From Chrysaora quinquecirrha (taxonomy: Eukaryota; Cnidaria; Scyphozoa; Semaeostomeae; Pelagiidae): DNA of 64,000 bases. The notes under the pieces were generated by a model. That model saw only the letters and a program-made list of their open reading frames with translations. It was not told the origin of the DNA and made no database searches. The stretch spans positions 124,001-188,000 of the forward strand of contig JACTAT010000164.1 of the NCBI GenBank assembly GCA_014526335.1, given 5' to 3'. The position numbers were made by a program, and so were the translations under genes. Positions 40,501-46,100 of this stretch are shown here, piece by piece (position 1 is the stretch's first letter; each line of letters opens with the position of its first letter).

Positions 40501-42032
40501 TTGTCTAGTCATTGCTTAGCTATCTTGTACTAATGGTCATCTGCGTCGCGGGCCGCAAAGGTAAAAGCTAGTCTTATGATATAAATGAGTATGATCATAA
40601 AGATTAAACTAATAAACCATTGATAAACCTGCGAGTGAAGTCTTGTCTAGTCATTGCTTAGCTATCTTGTACTGATGGTCGTCTGCATCGCGGGCCGCAA
40701 AAGTAAAAGCTAGTCTTATGATATAAATGAGTATGATCATAAAGATTAAACTAATAAACCATTGATAAACCTTTGGGTGAAGTCTTGTCTGTTCAATGCT
40801 TAGCTAGCTGGTACTAATGGTCGTCTGCATCGCGGGCCGCAAAGGTAAAAGCTAGTCTTATGATGTAAATGAGTATGATCATAAAGATTAAACTAATACA
40901 CCATTGATAAACCTTTGGGTGAAGTCTTGTCTGTTCAATGCTTAGCTAGCTGGTAGTAATGGTCGTCTGCATCGCGGGCCGCAGAGAGAAAAGCTAGTCT
41001 TATGATATAAATGAGTATGATCATAAAGATTAAACTAATAAACCATTGATAAACCTGCGAGTGAAGTCTTGTCTAGTCATTGCTTAGCTATCTTGTACTA
41101 ATGGTCATCTGCGTCGCGGGCCGCAAAGGTAAAAGCTGGTCTTATGATATAAATGAGTATGATCATAAAGATTAAACTAATAAACCATTGATAAACCTGC
41201 GAGTGAAGTCTTGTCTAGTCATTGCTTAGCTATCTTGTACTGATGGTCGTCTGCATCGTGGGCCGCAAAAGTAAAAGCTAGTCTTATATGATATAAATGA
41301 GTATGATCATAAAGATTAAACTAATAAACCATTGATAAACCTTTGGGTGAAGTCTTGTCTGTTCAATGCTTAGCTAGCTGGTACTAATGGTCGTCTGCAT
41401 CGCGGGCCGCAAAGGTAAAAGCTAGTCTTATGATGTAAATGAGTATGATCATAAAGATTAAACTAATACACCATTGATAAACCTTTGGGTGAAGTCTTGT
41501 CTGTTCAATGCTTAGCTAGCTGGTACTAATGGTCGTCTGTGTCGCGGGTGGCAAAGATAAAAGCTAGTCTTATGATATAAATGAGTATGATCACAAAGAT
41601 TAAACTTATAAACCATTGATAAACCTGTGAATGACGTCTTGTCTATTCAATTCTTAGCTAGCTGGTAGTAATGATCGTCTGCATCGCGGGCCGCAAAGGT
41701 AAAAGCCAGTCTTATGATATAAATGAGTATAATCATAAAGATGAAACTAATAAACCATTGATAAACCTGTGCATGACGTCTTGTCTGTTCAATGCTTAGC
41801 TATAGCTGGTACTAATGGTCGTCTGAACCGCGGGCCGCAAAGGTAAAAGCTAGAGTTCTGATGTAAATAAGTATGACCATGAACCTTAAACTAAAGACTG
41901 TTTTCTTTTTCTAATTTCAGCTTTGCGAACATAAGCAACCACGACGTTAGCGTCTTATCATTGCATCATGCGGAAAATGAAGCGATTCAGGATCTTCCAA
42001 ACTGCATTGTATATAAGGAGGAGCAGCTATGA
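7430..42032 (+). CDS. Delta-type Notch ligand (DSL-EGF transmembrane protein), 12 exons
   Basis: Single-pass ligand for Notch receptors, acting at the cell surface in cell-to-cell signalling. Exons read: 7430-7507, 14428-14488, 26905-27159, 28399-28453, 29221-29351, 29596-29718, 30466-30515, 31501-31714, 32302-32547, 33292-33567, 39126-39813, 41921-42032. All junctions have AG/GT and matching phase. The total is 2,289 nt, about 762 aa. Order: signal peptide (1-26), start of MNNL (27-46), DSL domain with six Cys (about 85-131), EGF1-5 each with six Cys (about 132-315), Ser/Thr-rich stalk (320-496), transmembrane helix (503-525), tail (526-762). The central Cys-containing part of MNNL was not found, so an exon may be missed or absent. 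Only five EGF repeats makes it a short Delta-like rather than Jagged-like form, and no Cys-rich VWC region follows. Identity as a DSL ligand is secure; first, second and last exons are less so. Confidence 0.85.
7508..9975 (+). other. Intron 1, first part
   Basis: Intronic DNA. At about 7801-8545 the ends resemble family B MITE termini (TATAAAGAACCT near the left, AGGTTCTTTATAAAAAAAGC near the right), so a diverged copy may lie there. The remainder to 9975 shows no gene. A run of ten C's at about 9888-9897 may be a sequencing-sensitive site. Confidence 0.4.
9976..10358. mobile_element. Fold-back MITE, ~185-bp arms
   Basis: The two halves are imperfect reverse complements about a centre near 10167. 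The left half carries CCTTACGATGTTGATTTTAT and the right ATAAAATCAACATCGTAAGG. The outer ends are GAGCCTCG and CGAGGCC. A diverged relative of one half is visible at about 13344-13505 (TTCACC...GGGTGTAG, CATCGCTAGGACGATGA). No coding capacity. Confidence 0.75.
10551..12765. mobile_element. 2.2-kb non-autonomous DNA element with ~72-bp TIRs
   Basis: The left end (10551-10622, from TAGCCTGCGTGCAGCCTCAA) is repeated in inverse at 12694-12765. Both arms contain AGAGTAGAGTCTGCGCAACA. The interior has only short frames (for example 12305-12625) without recognisable domains, so any transposase has been lost. No convincing target-site duplication was seen. It carries its own perfect-looking palindrome at 10680-10727. 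Confidence 0.7.
10680..10727. repeat. Palindrome, 22-bp arms, 4-bp loop
   Basis: ACCAATCAGCTCCGGTTGGC pairs with GCCAACCAGAGCTGATTGGT around an AAAA centre, with one mismatch. Each arm contains CCAAT/ATTGG, the core recognised by NF-Y-type factors, so it could be a paired CCAAT box or simply a terminus of a nested element. Confidence 0.8.
12774..13170. mobile_element. MITE, family B copy
   Basis: Termini TACACAC-T(n)-ATAAGAATAC and GTATTCTTATAAAAAAAGTGTGTA are inverted repeats. The interior has repeated ATTCTTAA and GAGCCT motifs. It abuts the 10551-12765 element, leaving 8 bp between them. Confidence 0.75.
13171..14427 (+). other. Intron 1, last part
   Basis: Holds a diverged half of the 9976-10358 fold-back element at about 13344-13505. 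A dispersed repeat at 14254-14395 (AGTGGCGTACCACAATCGAT ... ACAGCCCAAG) recurs in the intron at 31794-32200. Otherwise nothing recognised. Confidence 0.4.
14428..14488 (+). CDS. Notch ligand exon 2: start of the MNNL region
   Basis: A 61-bp exon between a pyrimidine-rich acceptor (TTTTTCTTTCAAG) and donor AAG/GTAACC, phase 0 to 1. It encodes [20 protein letters not shown]. In Delta proteins the residues just after the signal peptide have the same G-x-F-x-(hydrophobic)-x pattern. Phase agrees with exon 1 before it and the DSL exon after it. Confidence 0.6.
14830..15120. repeat. Subterminal 15-bp tandem array, left
   Basis: About 19 units of a 15-bp motif, consensus GTAATCATGTACTTT, with variants at a few fixed positions (GTATTC, GCAATC, CATGCAC). 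Fifteen is a multiple of three, so spurious frames such as repeated KVHDY appear on both strands. Arrays like this near transposon ends usually bind the transposase. Confidence 0.9.
15219..15262. repeat. Palindrome inside the TIR that repeats the TIR tip
   Basis: ATTTTGGCCTCAATAACAC pairs with GTGTAATCAAGGCCAAAAT. The right half is the same 19 bp as the transposon tip (14788-14806). The right TIR has the equivalent palindrome at about 24412-24455. Confidence 0.85.
15547..18185 (+). pseudogene. Transposon integrase (HTH + IS3-type DDE core), frameshifted
   Basis: Four exons: 15547-15582, 16113-16800, 17040-17595, 17961-18185, all with GT/AG and compatible phases. It would catalyse strand transfer of the element. 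Seen in order: a helical N-terminal region, a helix-turn-helix near [19 protein letters not shown], an IS3 orfB-like segment ([13 protein letters not shown]), then the catalytic core. Asp 1 is in WHIDG, Asp 2 in [12 protein letters not shown] and Glu in [11 protein letters not shown], 36 residues after Asp 2. A conserved C-terminal block follows ([10 protein letters not shown]). At 16760-16775 TATGGCAC occurs twice in a row. The extra 8 bp shift frame right at Asp 1 and give a premature stop. Without one copy the CDS is 1,497 nt, exactly 498 codons plus stop. This copy is therefore probably inactive, unless the duplication is an assembly error. Confidence 0.85.
18186..18563. other. Gap between the convergent transposon genes
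   Basis: 3' flanks of the two genes. 18353-18454 is a fold-back relative of 4590-4893, with ends GGGGCAATTCAC and GTGAAATGCCCCTC, nested inside the transposon. AATAAA at about 18276 could serve the integrase transcript. Confidence 0.6.
18564..23949 (-). pseudogene. Zinc finger-CUE-HECT E3 ubiquitin ligase carried by the transposon, one frameshift
   Basis: Nine exons on minus: 23949-23159, 22813-22722, 22178-22073, 21944-21731, 21221-20859, 20324-20218, 19862-19784, 19478-19164, 18775-18564. Phases agree throughout except within exon 1. HECT ligases carry ubiquitin on a catalytic Cys before passing it to a substrate. Order: Ser/Asn-rich N-terminus; a conserved region (about 23.1-23.5 kb, [20 protein letters not shown]); a C-x2-C...H-x4-H finger ([15 protein letters not shown]); a CUE-like ubiquitin-binding segment ([17 protein letters not shown]); the HECT N-lobe ([19 protein letters not shown]); and the C-lobe with the Cys motif [14 protein letters not shown]. 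It resembles G2E3-like proteins, a multicopy family in corals and fish. Frame is lost by one base between 23566 and 23596 in exon 1 (791 nt where 792 fits). The catalytic Cys is intact. Confidence 0.85.
24272..24890 (-). repeat. Right terminal inverted repeat of the transposon
   Basis: Reverse-complement copy of 14784-15402, including the 15-bp array (about 24554-24844) and the palindrome. It ends TTACACTTCA and is followed by the TA that also precedes the left end. The ligase ATG lies about 320 bp inside it, so TIR-proximal DNA presumably holds the promoters of both genes. Confidence 0.95.
24891..26039 (+). other. Intron 2, right of the transposon
   Basis: Searched for the missing central MNNL exon (Cys-rich, phase 1 to 1) and none was convincing. 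A splice-bounded phase-0 frame at about 25537-25590 has no ligand-like sequence. No other gene seen. Confidence 0.35.
26040..26225 (+). mobile_element. tRNA-derived SINE
   Basis: The head (26040-26118) resembles a tRNA of the Ser/Leu type: A-box GTGGCCGAGTGCTCAAGG and a perfect B-box GGTTCAAACC. It is not a clean tRNA: the acceptor stem is poor, and it runs into a non-tRNA body (ATGCATAAATTAACC...). The internal A and B boxes would drive RNA polymerase III. The right end is uncertain. Confidence 0.65.
26233..26741. mobile_element. ~510-bp MITE with GGATCGGATC-rich ends
   Basis: Left CTGCGTTTACACGAGAGAAA and right TTTTTGCTCGTGTGAACGTTG are inverted. Both are followed inward by the GGATCGGATCT / AGATCCGATCC pair. 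CTGAAG occurs directly outside each end as a likely target duplication. Internal frames (26403-26657) are not genes. Confidence 0.7.
26905..27159 (+). CDS. Notch ligand exon 3: DSL domain
   Basis: Phase 1 in, phase 1 out, acceptor TTATTGTAG, donor ACAG/GTATAT. It starts with the last strands of MNNL ([11 protein letters not shown] ... [13 protein letters not shown], the usual L-x-Y-x-Y/F-R-V-x-C lead-in). The DSL box follows: six Cys with [24 protein letters not shown] and ICLDGW. DSL is the Notch-contacting domain and defines the family. Confidence 0.9.
27470..27712 (-). mobile_element. Probable tRNA-derived SINE, minus strand
   Basis: On the minus strand from 27712: GAGTGAGTGGCCAGGCGACT (A-box-like) and, about 40 nt on, GTGTGAGTTCAAAATCTGG (B-box-like). 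A non-tRNA body follows. It resembles the head at 26040 but is more diverged. The body limits are guessed. Confidence 0.45.
27995..28345. repeat. Degenerate GGAATG/GGAACG polypurine repeat
   Basis: About 350 bp made almost wholly of six-base units such as GGAATG, GGAACG and GGAATT, strongly purine on +. The minus strand reads as Pro/Phe-rich frames with no biological meaning. It lies in the intron between the DSL and first EGF exons. Confidence 0.85.
28399..28453 (+). CDS. Notch ligand exon 4: first half of EGF1
   Basis: 55 bp, phase 1 to 2, acceptor TTATTTTAG, donor GCAG/GTATGT. Encodes [17 protein letters not shown]. The short EGF1 right after DSL, lacking the usual long first loop, is characteristic of Delta and Jagged ligands. 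Confidence 0.85.
28529..28576. repeat. GAAATT/GAATT microsatellite
   Basis: Short run of AAATTGAATG then AATTG units inside the intron after exon 4. Confidence 0.8.
28831..29173. mobile_element. MITE with TAGGTGCCTAAT termini
   Basis: TAGGTGCCTAATTGC at the left and GCGATTAGGCACCTA at the right are inverted. Read as GGTGCC...GGCACC it is flanked by TA on both sides, compatible with a Tc1/mariner-type origin. The interior repeats CGGGGGGTTGGAA. Confidence 0.7.
29221..29351 (+). CDS. Notch ligand exon 5: rest of EGF1 and EGF2
   Basis: Phase 2 to 1, acceptor TTTTTTGTAG, donor ACAG/GTTGGT. Completes EGF1 ([10 protein letters not shown]) and encodes EGF2 ([18 protein letters not shown]) with the standard Cys spacing. 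Confidence 0.88.
29596..29718 (+). CDS. Notch ligand exon 6: EGF3
   Basis: A single EGF in one phase 1-1 exon, acceptor TATATAG, donor CCA/GTAAGT. Six Cys, starting ELDYC and ending FTGRKCET. Phase 1-1 EGF exons are the rule for this fold. Confidence 0.88.
29719..30465 (+). other. Intron after EGF3
   Basis: No gene. A ~70-bp segment at 30057-30126 (CAGTTTGAGCGATCTC ... GGGGACTCAGGTAAT) recurs inverted at about 33083-33155, so this is a dispersed repeat. Confidence 0.45.
30466..30515 (+). CDS. Notch ligand exon 7: first half of EGF4
   Basis: 50 bp, phase 1 to 0, acceptor TTTTTTCAG, donor TCAA/GTAAGT. Encodes [13 protein letters not shown], the first three Cys of EGF4. Confidence 0.85.
30516..31500 (+). 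other. Intron inside EGF4
   Basis: Nothing recognised beyond ordinary intron sequence. Confidence 0.4.
31501..31714 (+). CDS. Notch ligand exon 8: end of EGF4, EGF5, start of stalk
   Basis: Phase 0 to 1, acceptor ACAATTCAAG, donor TTAG/GTGAAT. EGF4 ends [16 protein letters not shown]5 runs from [14 protein letters not shown] to SPYTGEHC. A short non-Cys linker begins the stalk. Confidence 0.88.
31715..32301 (+). other. Intron with repeated CCACAATAGATGAAATTC segments
   Basis: The string ACCACAATAGATGAAATTC or close variants occurs near 31800, 31850, 32040 and 32170, with ACAGCCCAAG-like blocks between. The same family is seen once at 14254-14395. Function unknown. Confidence 0.5.
32302..32547 (+). 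CDS. Notch ligand exon 9: stalk
   Basis: Phase 1-1, acceptor CTATCTTTAG, donor ACAG/GTATGT. Encodes a Ser/Thr-rich segment with no Cys (for example [13 protein letters not shown]), as expected of an O-glycosylated juxtamembrane stalk. No domain recognised. Confidence 0.75.
32548..33291 (+). other. Intron between stalk exons
   Basis: Contains a GC-richer block (about 32600-32970). It has a small inverted repeat GTGTCGTGCC / GGCACGACAC (32613-32654), likely part of an unrecognised DNA element. The inverted copy of the 30057-30126 repeat lies at 33083-33155. Confidence 0.45.
33292..33567 (+). CDS. Notch ligand exon 10: stalk
   Basis: Phase 1-1, acceptor GTTCTCACAG, donor TCAG/GTATCT. More Ser/Thr-rich stalk with a CCNNG motif and a Ser/Asn-rich end before the membrane. 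Confidence 0.75.
33568..33971 (+). other. Left flank of the 165-bp array
   Basis: Not part of the regular array, but it contains diverged echoes of it (GCGCACAGTTGCCGACTAGT, GAATAGTTGCCAGC, CAGTTAGCGCACAGTT). It may be the founding element or a degraded array edge. Confidence 0.5.
33972..37071. repeat. 165-bp minisatellite, about 19 copies
   Basis: Exact 165-bp spacing (for example GTCGCAGTCGACCTG at 34141 and 34306). Copies are nearly identical. Main variants are AGTTCTGTCAAGTTG versus AGTCCTGACTAGTTG and TCGACTGAC versus TCGACCGAC. The first seven copies are all of the first type. From about 35.3 kb, pairs of each type alternate, giving a 660-bp higher-order period. The unit is 55 codons with no stop in one frame on each strand, hence open frames of about 1,000 codons both ways that are not genes. 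It lies in the intron before the transmembrane exon. Confidence 0.97.
37255..37353. repeat. Imperfect palindrome, ~42-bp arms
   Basis: CCAACACCGCATTAGAGATG (37255 on) pairs with CATGTCTAATATGGTGTGTTTGG (right arm). The ATAGTCACCACTTAT / ATAAGTGGTGGCTAT pair lies inside. Probably a fold-back element. Confidence 0.7.
37548..37700. mobile_element. ~150-bp MITE
   Basis: CTAGAGCACGCTCCTCCGCA and its inverse (TGTGGAGGAGCGTGCATTCTAG) bound a 153-bp segment containing TGCGCATGCG. No coding capacity. Confidence 0.6.
38520..38841. mobile_element. Harbinger-like MITE with TTA target duplication
   Basis: GGCTCTGGACAAATGAACTG at the left matches the inverse of CAGTTCATTTGCCCAGGGCC at the right. TTA stands directly outside each end (38517-38519, 38842-38844), the 3-bp target pattern of PIF/Harbinger transposons. 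The interior repeats GTTCAGTGAA. Confidence 0.75.
39126..39892 (+). CDS. Notch ligand exon 11: transmembrane helix and cytoplasmic tail
   Basis: Acceptor TTCCCTTTTAG, phase 1 in. After EPSDKS comes a 23-residue hydrophobic helix (residues 503-525, LAIAISASL...), then the stop-transfer basics [10 protein letters not shown] and a hydrophilic, Ser-rich tail with many Lys/Arg that could serve Mindbomb/Neuralized-type ubiquitination. Two ends are possible. Read-through gives a stop at 39890-39892 after a very hydrophobic 25-residue run. A donor AAAAG/GTTTGA at 39813 (phase 2) can join 41921. I prefer the spliced form. Confidence 0.8.
39927..41893. repeat. 142-bp tandem array, 14 copies
   Basis: ATGGTCGTCTG recurs at 39964, 40107, 40249, 40391, 40533, 40675, 40817, 40959, 41101, 41243, 41387, 41529, 41671 and 41814, that is, every 142 bp with one 144 and two 143. 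From 40249 the variants (ATGTAAATG; GTAGTAATGG with GCAGAGAGAAAAG; TCATCTGCGTCG; CTGATGG) repeat every four units, a 568-bp higher-order block present twice and starting a third time. It lies in the last intron, or in the 3' UTR of the read-through form. Confidence 0.95.
41921..42032 (+). CDS. Notch ligand exon 12 (candidate): last 37 codons of the tail
   Basis: Strong acceptor TTTTCTTTTTCTAATTTCAG. With one base completing the codon from 39813, it reads 36 residues of ordinary polar protein ending CIVYKEEQL, then TGA at 42030-42032. The alternative is that this is the 3' UTR of the read-through form. The open frame is short enough to occur by chance, so confidence is moderate. Confidence 0.5.
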
Positions 42033-42700
42033 GACAAGTCAGCACAGTATTGTATAAACTGTTTCTGGATACTGAGGCAGGGTGAGGTATATACTGATGC
42101 AGAGCAGGGGCGTTGCGGCTCCAAGATAAGGGCCGGTTTTGAAATTTTGAAAATTTTGAAAAAAGAGGAAGCCCATTCATCCCAGAACATACAGTTTCTA
42201 TGGGATGGGTGCAAGAGCCATTCCTTTTCAGTAAAACAGCAAAATAAAAGTAAATTCCACTGCATTTTCGCACATACTTTATTATTTCCGTGGCTTATTA
42301 TTATTCTTAAGGCCATTCCATCAGGATAAGGACCCAAAGGACTGGACTGTCTCTGTGTTGACGCCGATCAACAAATTAAGCAAAATGCGCGACACATTTA
42401 TATTTTTATGGGTTTTTTAAAAGTCAACTTGAAAGGAAATCTCCCGGTGTCCCATATGGACACAGCGCCTCTGATTCAGAGTACTGACGAAGTGTTGGTA
42501 GTTAAGCATGGAAAAGTGAATTTCTTGTATTGTATTCCTACGTATACAACGCATACGTATATAAATACAGTTGACATAGCGGGCAGTCGAGATAGCGGAT
42601 GTCAACTGTACGTATGCAACGCAGAATTCTATTGTAGCAATACGAAGAACTCTAAATCAATTTATGGTTTTTAATTTTCTCTTTAATAAAAAATCTACTT
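42033..42700 (+). terminator. 3' UTR and candidate polyadenylation signals
   Basis: AATAAA occurs at 42243-42248 and again at 42685-42690. Either could end the Notch ligand transcript. A small inverted repeat ACAGTTGACAT / ATGTCAACTGT lies at about 42570-42610. An 88-residue frame at 42408-42674 has no domain. Confidence 0.5.
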
Positions 42701-43150
42701 TGTTATCCATAGCAGATTAAGGAGCCCAATATAACGCCACATGTTTCATACATGATGTGAAATAGTTTTGTCGTTTTGAAGTCAGATATTCAATCTTAAA
42801 ACCTTGCATGTCAAATGCTTTATGCTCGACATTGCTTTTTGAATTTTGTTATAAATATGAATAGATTGTACATTATGTATAAACTTATACTGTGATTAAG
42901 AACCTGATGAAACTGGTCTATTTTTAACGTTGGTTTTTTCGTTTGTTTTTAAACTCTATTCCCAAGCGATTTCCACTGATTTTAAAGACCTCGACATCCG
43001 CGCAGTAGCGATTGCGTACCGTTAAAGTTCGTTCCACTCCACTATGTAGTACGCCTGGAGACTACGTTCTCTGCATTCAAACAGGAACGATTCAGATGTA
43101 TGAAGCGCTTTACAAAGTCTTCAGACTCGCTACCCTTGTATCAGCTACCT
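42701..43150. other. Spacer between the gene and the satellite
   Basis: No gene or element recognised. The satellite begins at TTCTGAGAGCACTC. Confidence 0.45.
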
Positions 43151-46100
43151 TCTGAGAGCACTCTTTAGGCTATTTTAAGGCTATAGTAAGGATCTCCCGA
43201 CTCCTGCTCATTGGAGCAAAGAAAAGACCACATCAAAATCTACCCATTTTTGGCCAAATAGGCAAGGCTATACTAAGGCAAAATGGCTAAAAATCGACCA
43301 AAATCTTGTGTTCCAAAAAATTTTTCTAAATCTTCTAAGAGCACTTCCTAGGCTATTTTAAGGATCTTCTGCTAATTGGGGCAAAGAAAATAGCATCTCA
43401 CAATCGACCAATTTTGGCCAAAAAACCAAGGCTATACTAAGGCAAAATGGCAAAAAATCGACCAAAATCATGGATTCAAAAAATTTTTCTAAATCTTCTG
43501 ATGGCACTCTCTAGGCTATTTTAAGGCTATATTAAGGATCTCCTGCTTATTGTGCAACAAAAAAGCAATAAAAAATCGACCCAATTTCGGCCAAAAAGGC
43601 AAGGCTATACTAAAGCATTTTGGTTAAAAATCGACCAAAATAATGGGTTCCAAAAAGTTTTCTAAATCTTCTGACGGCACTCTCTAGGCTATTTTAACGC
43701 TATATTAAGGATCTCCATCTCATTAGTGCAACAAAAAGCATTAAAAAATTGACCCATTTTTGGCCAAAAAGGCAAGGCTATACTAAGGCAAAATGGCTAA
43801 AAATCGACCAAAATCATGGGCGCAAAAAATTCTTCTATATCTTCTAAGAGCACTGTCTAGGCTATTTTAAAGCTATAGTAAGGATCTCCTGCTCATTGGT
43901 GCAAAGAAAAAAGCACTAAAAAATCGACTCATTTTTGGTCAAAAAGGCAAGGCTTTACTAAGGCAAAATGGCTAAAAGTCGACCAAAATCATGGGTTCAA
44001 AAAAGTTTTCTAAATCTTCTGAGGGCACTCTCTAGGCTATTTTAAGGCTATATTAAGGATCTCCTGCTCATTGGTGCAACAAAGAAAGCACTTCAAAATT
44101 GACCCATTTTTGGCCAAAAAGGCAAGGCTATACTAAGGCAAAATAGCTAAAAATAGACCAAAATCATGGGTTCAAAAAATTTTTCTAAATCTTCTGAGAG
44201 CACTCTCTAGGTTATTTTAAAGCTATAGTAAGGATCTCCTGCTCATTGGTGCAACAAAATGCACTAAAAAATCGACCCATTTTTGGTCAAAAAGGAAAGG
44301 CCATACTAATGCAAAATGGCTAAAAATCGACCAAAATCATGGGTTCAAAAAAGTTTTCGAAATCTTCTGAGGACACTCTCTAGGCTATTTTAAGGCTATA
44401 TTAAGGATCTCCTGCTCATTGGTGCAACAAAGAAAGCACTTCAAAATTGACCCATTTTTGGTCAATAAGGCAAGGCTATACTAAGGCAAAATGGCTAAAA
44501 ATCGACCAAAATCATGGGTTCTAAAAAGCATTTTAAATCTTCTGAGAGCACTCTCTAGGCTATTTTAAAGCTAGAGCAAGGATCTCCTGCTCATTGGTGC
44601 AAAGAAAAAAGCACCAAAAGTTGACCCATTTTTGGCAAAAAAGGCAAGGCTATACTAAGGCAAAATGGATAAAAATCGACCAAAAGCATGGGTTTCAAAA
44701 ACATTTTCTAAATCTTCTCAGGGCACTGTCTAGGCTACTTTAAAGCTATAGTAAGGATCTCCTGCTCATTTTTGCGAAGAAAAAAGCACTAAAAAATCGA
44801 CCCATTTTCGGCCAAAAAGGCAAGGCTATACTAAGGCAAAATGGTTAAAATCGACCAAAATCATGGGCTCAAAAAATTTTTCTATATCTTCTAAGAGCAC
44901 TGTATAGGCTATTTTAAAGCTATAGTAAGGATCTCCTGCTCATTGGTGCAAAGAAAAAAGCACAAAAAAATGGACTCATTTTTGGTCAAAAAGGCAAGGC
45001 TTTACTACGGCAAAATGGCTAAAAATCGACCAAAATCATGGGTTCGAAAAAGTTTTCTAAATCTTCTGAGGGCACTCTCTAGGCTATTTTAAAGCTAGAG
45101 CAAGGATCTCCTGCTCATTGGTGCAAAGAAAAAAGCACCAAAAGTTGACCCATTTTTGGCAAAAAAGGCAAGGCTATACTAAGGCAAAATGGCTAAAAAT
45201 CAACCAAAATCATGGGTTCAAAAAAGTTTTCTAAATCTTCTGAGAGCACTCTCTAAGCTGTTTTAGAGCTATAGTAATGATCTCCTGCTCATTGGTGCAA
45301 CAAAAAGCACTAAAAAATCGACCCATTTTTGGCCAAAAAGGCAAGGCTATACTAAGTCAAAATGGATAAAAATCGACCAAAAGCATGGGTTTCAAAAAAA
45401 TTTTCTAAATCTTCTCAGGGCACTGTCTAGGCTATTTTAAAGCTATAGTAAGGATCTCCTGCTCATTTTTGCGAAGAAAAAAGCACTAAAAAATCGACCC
45501 ATTTTCGGCCAAAAAGGCAAGGCTATACTAAGGCAAAATGGCTAAAAATCGACCAAAATCATGGGCTCAAAAAATTTTCCTATATCTTCTAAGAGCACTC
45601 TCTAGCCTATTTTAAGGCTATATTAAGGATGTCCTGCTCATTGGTGCAACAAAAAGCACTAAAAAATCGACCCATTTTTGGTCAAAAAGGAAAGGCTATA
45701 CTAAGGCAAAATGGATAAAAATCGACCAAATCTTAGGTTTCAAAAATTTTTCTAAATCTTCTGAGAGCACTCTCTAGCCTATTTTAAGGCTATATTAAAG
45801 ATCTTCTGCTCATTGGAGCAAAGAAAAAAACACCTCAAAATCGACCCATTTTGGCCAAAAAGGCAAGGCTATACTAAGGCAAAATGGCTAAAAATCGACC
45901 AAAATCTTGGGTTCCAAAAATTTTTCTAAATCTTCTGAGAGCACTCTCTAGGCTATTTTAAGGCTATATTAAGGATCTTCTGCTCATTGGAGCAAAGAAA
46001 AAAACACCTCGAAATCGACCCACTTTGGCCAAAAAGGCAAGGCTATACTAAGGCAAAATGGCTAAAAATCGACCAAAATGTTGGGTTCCAAAAATTTTTC

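Noticed and set aside
42408..42674. 88-codon frame downstream of the Notch ligand
   Set aside because: No domain; it overlaps a small inverted repeat and the presumed 3' UTR.
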